From the NCBI GenBank assembly GCA_014534415.1, contig JACVRM010000041.1, positions 1-14,951 on the forward strand: 14,951 nt of DNA, in the 5' to 3' direction. Shown in pieces: positions 14,297 to 14,951 of the stretch. The position numbers and the translations under genes are program-made. The stretch is from Thermoleophilia bacterium. GTDB lineage: Bacteria > Actinomycetota > Thermoleophilia > Gaiellales > Gaiellaceae. The notes beneath the pieces were generated by a model that did not search any database, was not told the origin of the DNA, and was given only the letters and a program-made list of their open reading frames with translations. Every line of letters starts with the position of its first letter. Position 1 is the stretch's first letter.

Positions 14297-14951
14297 GTTC
14301 GCCGCTGATCGGAACAGGGAGCACGAGTGAACCGGTCCTGGTCCCGCGCGGCGGCGGCGAGGTCGTCGGCGACTCGCCGGGCCGTCGCGTCGAGATCCTC
14401 TCCGACGACGAGACGCTGCACGCAACGTGGTCGCATTTCGGCCCGCACCGCGACGGCGCCGACCTGCACGTCCACCGGCACCACACCGACCTGTTCTACG
14501 TCCTCGAGGGTGAGCTGACCGTCAGGCTCGGCAGTGAGGACGAGGGCGTCGCCGTGCCGGCGGGCACGCTCGCGCGCGTGCCGCCGCTCGTTGTCCACGG
14601 CTTCCGGAACGGGAGCGACGCCGAGGTCCGCTACCTCAATTTCCACGCGCCCGGCCAGGGGTTCGCCGACTTCCTGCGTGCGCTGCGCGACGGCCGCAGG
14701 TTCGCGTATGACCAGCATCCTCCGCCTGCGGACGGCGGCCGGCCGCCGAGCGACGCGGTCGTCGGCGGCGACGGGTTCGTGGCCGACCGGCCGGCGTTGC
14801 AGGTGGCGCTGCTCGCAGACGTAGAGGAGATCGGAATCGCGGAGATGTGGAGCGAACCCCGCGGCCCGTCGCCGCCGCCGCACCTCCACCGCCGCCACGT
14901 CGAGTCCTTCTACGTGCTGGAGGGCGAGATGGCGTTCACCGCCGGAGGCCG
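14293..14951 (+). CDS. Double-cupin (bicupin) domain protein, partial at right edge
   Basis: The frame starts at GTG 14293, overlapping the previous stop as GTGA, and stays open to the window end (219 full codons), so the C-terminus is missing. Two cupin motif-1 copies are visible. The first is DLHVHRHHTDLFYVLEGE, with His59, His61 and Asp66 at the place of the usual Glu, plus His102 of motif 2 in VVHGFRNG. The second is PHLHRRHVESFYVLEGE, with His197, His199 and Glu204, the standard ligands. The two halves resemble each other (FYVLEGE in both), consistent with an internal duplication. Cupins of this kind bind a divalent metal and include dioxygenases, isomerases and small-molecule-binding proteins. 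The substrate is not evident. It is probably cytoplasmic and co-translated with the small protein upstream. Confidence 0.85.
   Translation, partial: MSSPLIGTGSTSEPVLVPRGGGEVVGDSPGRRVEILSDDETLHATWSHFGPHRDGADLHVHRHHTDLFYVLEGELTVRLGSEDEGVAVPAGTLARVPPLVVHGFRNGSDAEVRYLNFHAPGQGFADFLRALRDGRRFAYDQHPPPADGGRPPSDAVVGGDGFVADRPALQVALLADVEEIGIAEMWSEPRGPSPPPHLHRRHVESFYVLEGEMAFTAGG

Overview
The window is very GC-rich bacterial DNA with almost no non-coding space, many GTG starts and leaderless-looking promoters. Together with an argCJB...RGH gene order, this suggests a high-GC actinobacterium, and I would guess the Thermoleophilia (Gaiellales/Solirubrobacterales). That placement is inference from style and gene order, not from a marker gene.

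The core, about 1.4-12.0 kb, is an arginine-biosynthesis island. Seven genes run leftward in the order argC-argJ-argB-argD-argR-argG-argH, and every junction is a 4-base ATGA or GTGA overlap. They cover acetylglutamate formation (by ArgJ recycling), its phosphorylation, reduction and transamination, release of ornithine, and the last two steps from citrulline to arginine. They also encode the repressor ArgR. Diverging from argC are carA and carB, which make the carbamoyl phosphate needed for citrulline. The step joining the two branches, ornithine carbamoyltransferase (argF), is absent from the window. Only 37 bases separate the argC and carA start codons. They hold two near-identical ARG-box-like repeats that overlap the predicted -10 elements of both genes, so one small operator probably controls the whole island.

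Two proteins of the island lack parts linked to allosteric control elsewhere. CarB (903 aa) stops before the C-terminal MGS-like domain that binds UMP and ornithine in the E. coli enzyme. ArgB (222 aa) is short, with no N-terminal extension and a clipped C-terminus. I infer a carbamoyl-phosphate synthase dedicated to arginine and governed mainly by ArgR, but this is a hypothesis.

Left flank (1-1351): a 5'-truncated remnant of a TetM-like ribosomal-protection (EF-G family) protein runs off the left edge on the minus strand, keeping only domains IV-V. It is followed by a plus-strand nitrilase-superfamily amidohydrolase that converges on argH.

Right flank (12.0-14.95 kb): an alpha/beta hydrolase of the prolyl-aminopeptidase type is followed by a convergent potassium-channel-like membrane protein. 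Divergent from the channel is a small uncharacterised protein overlapped by a double-cupin protein that runs off the right edge. No tRNA, rRNA, CRISPR array, insertion sequence or phage gene was seen. The longest stretches without a gene are about 135 bases (513-646 and 11963-12097).
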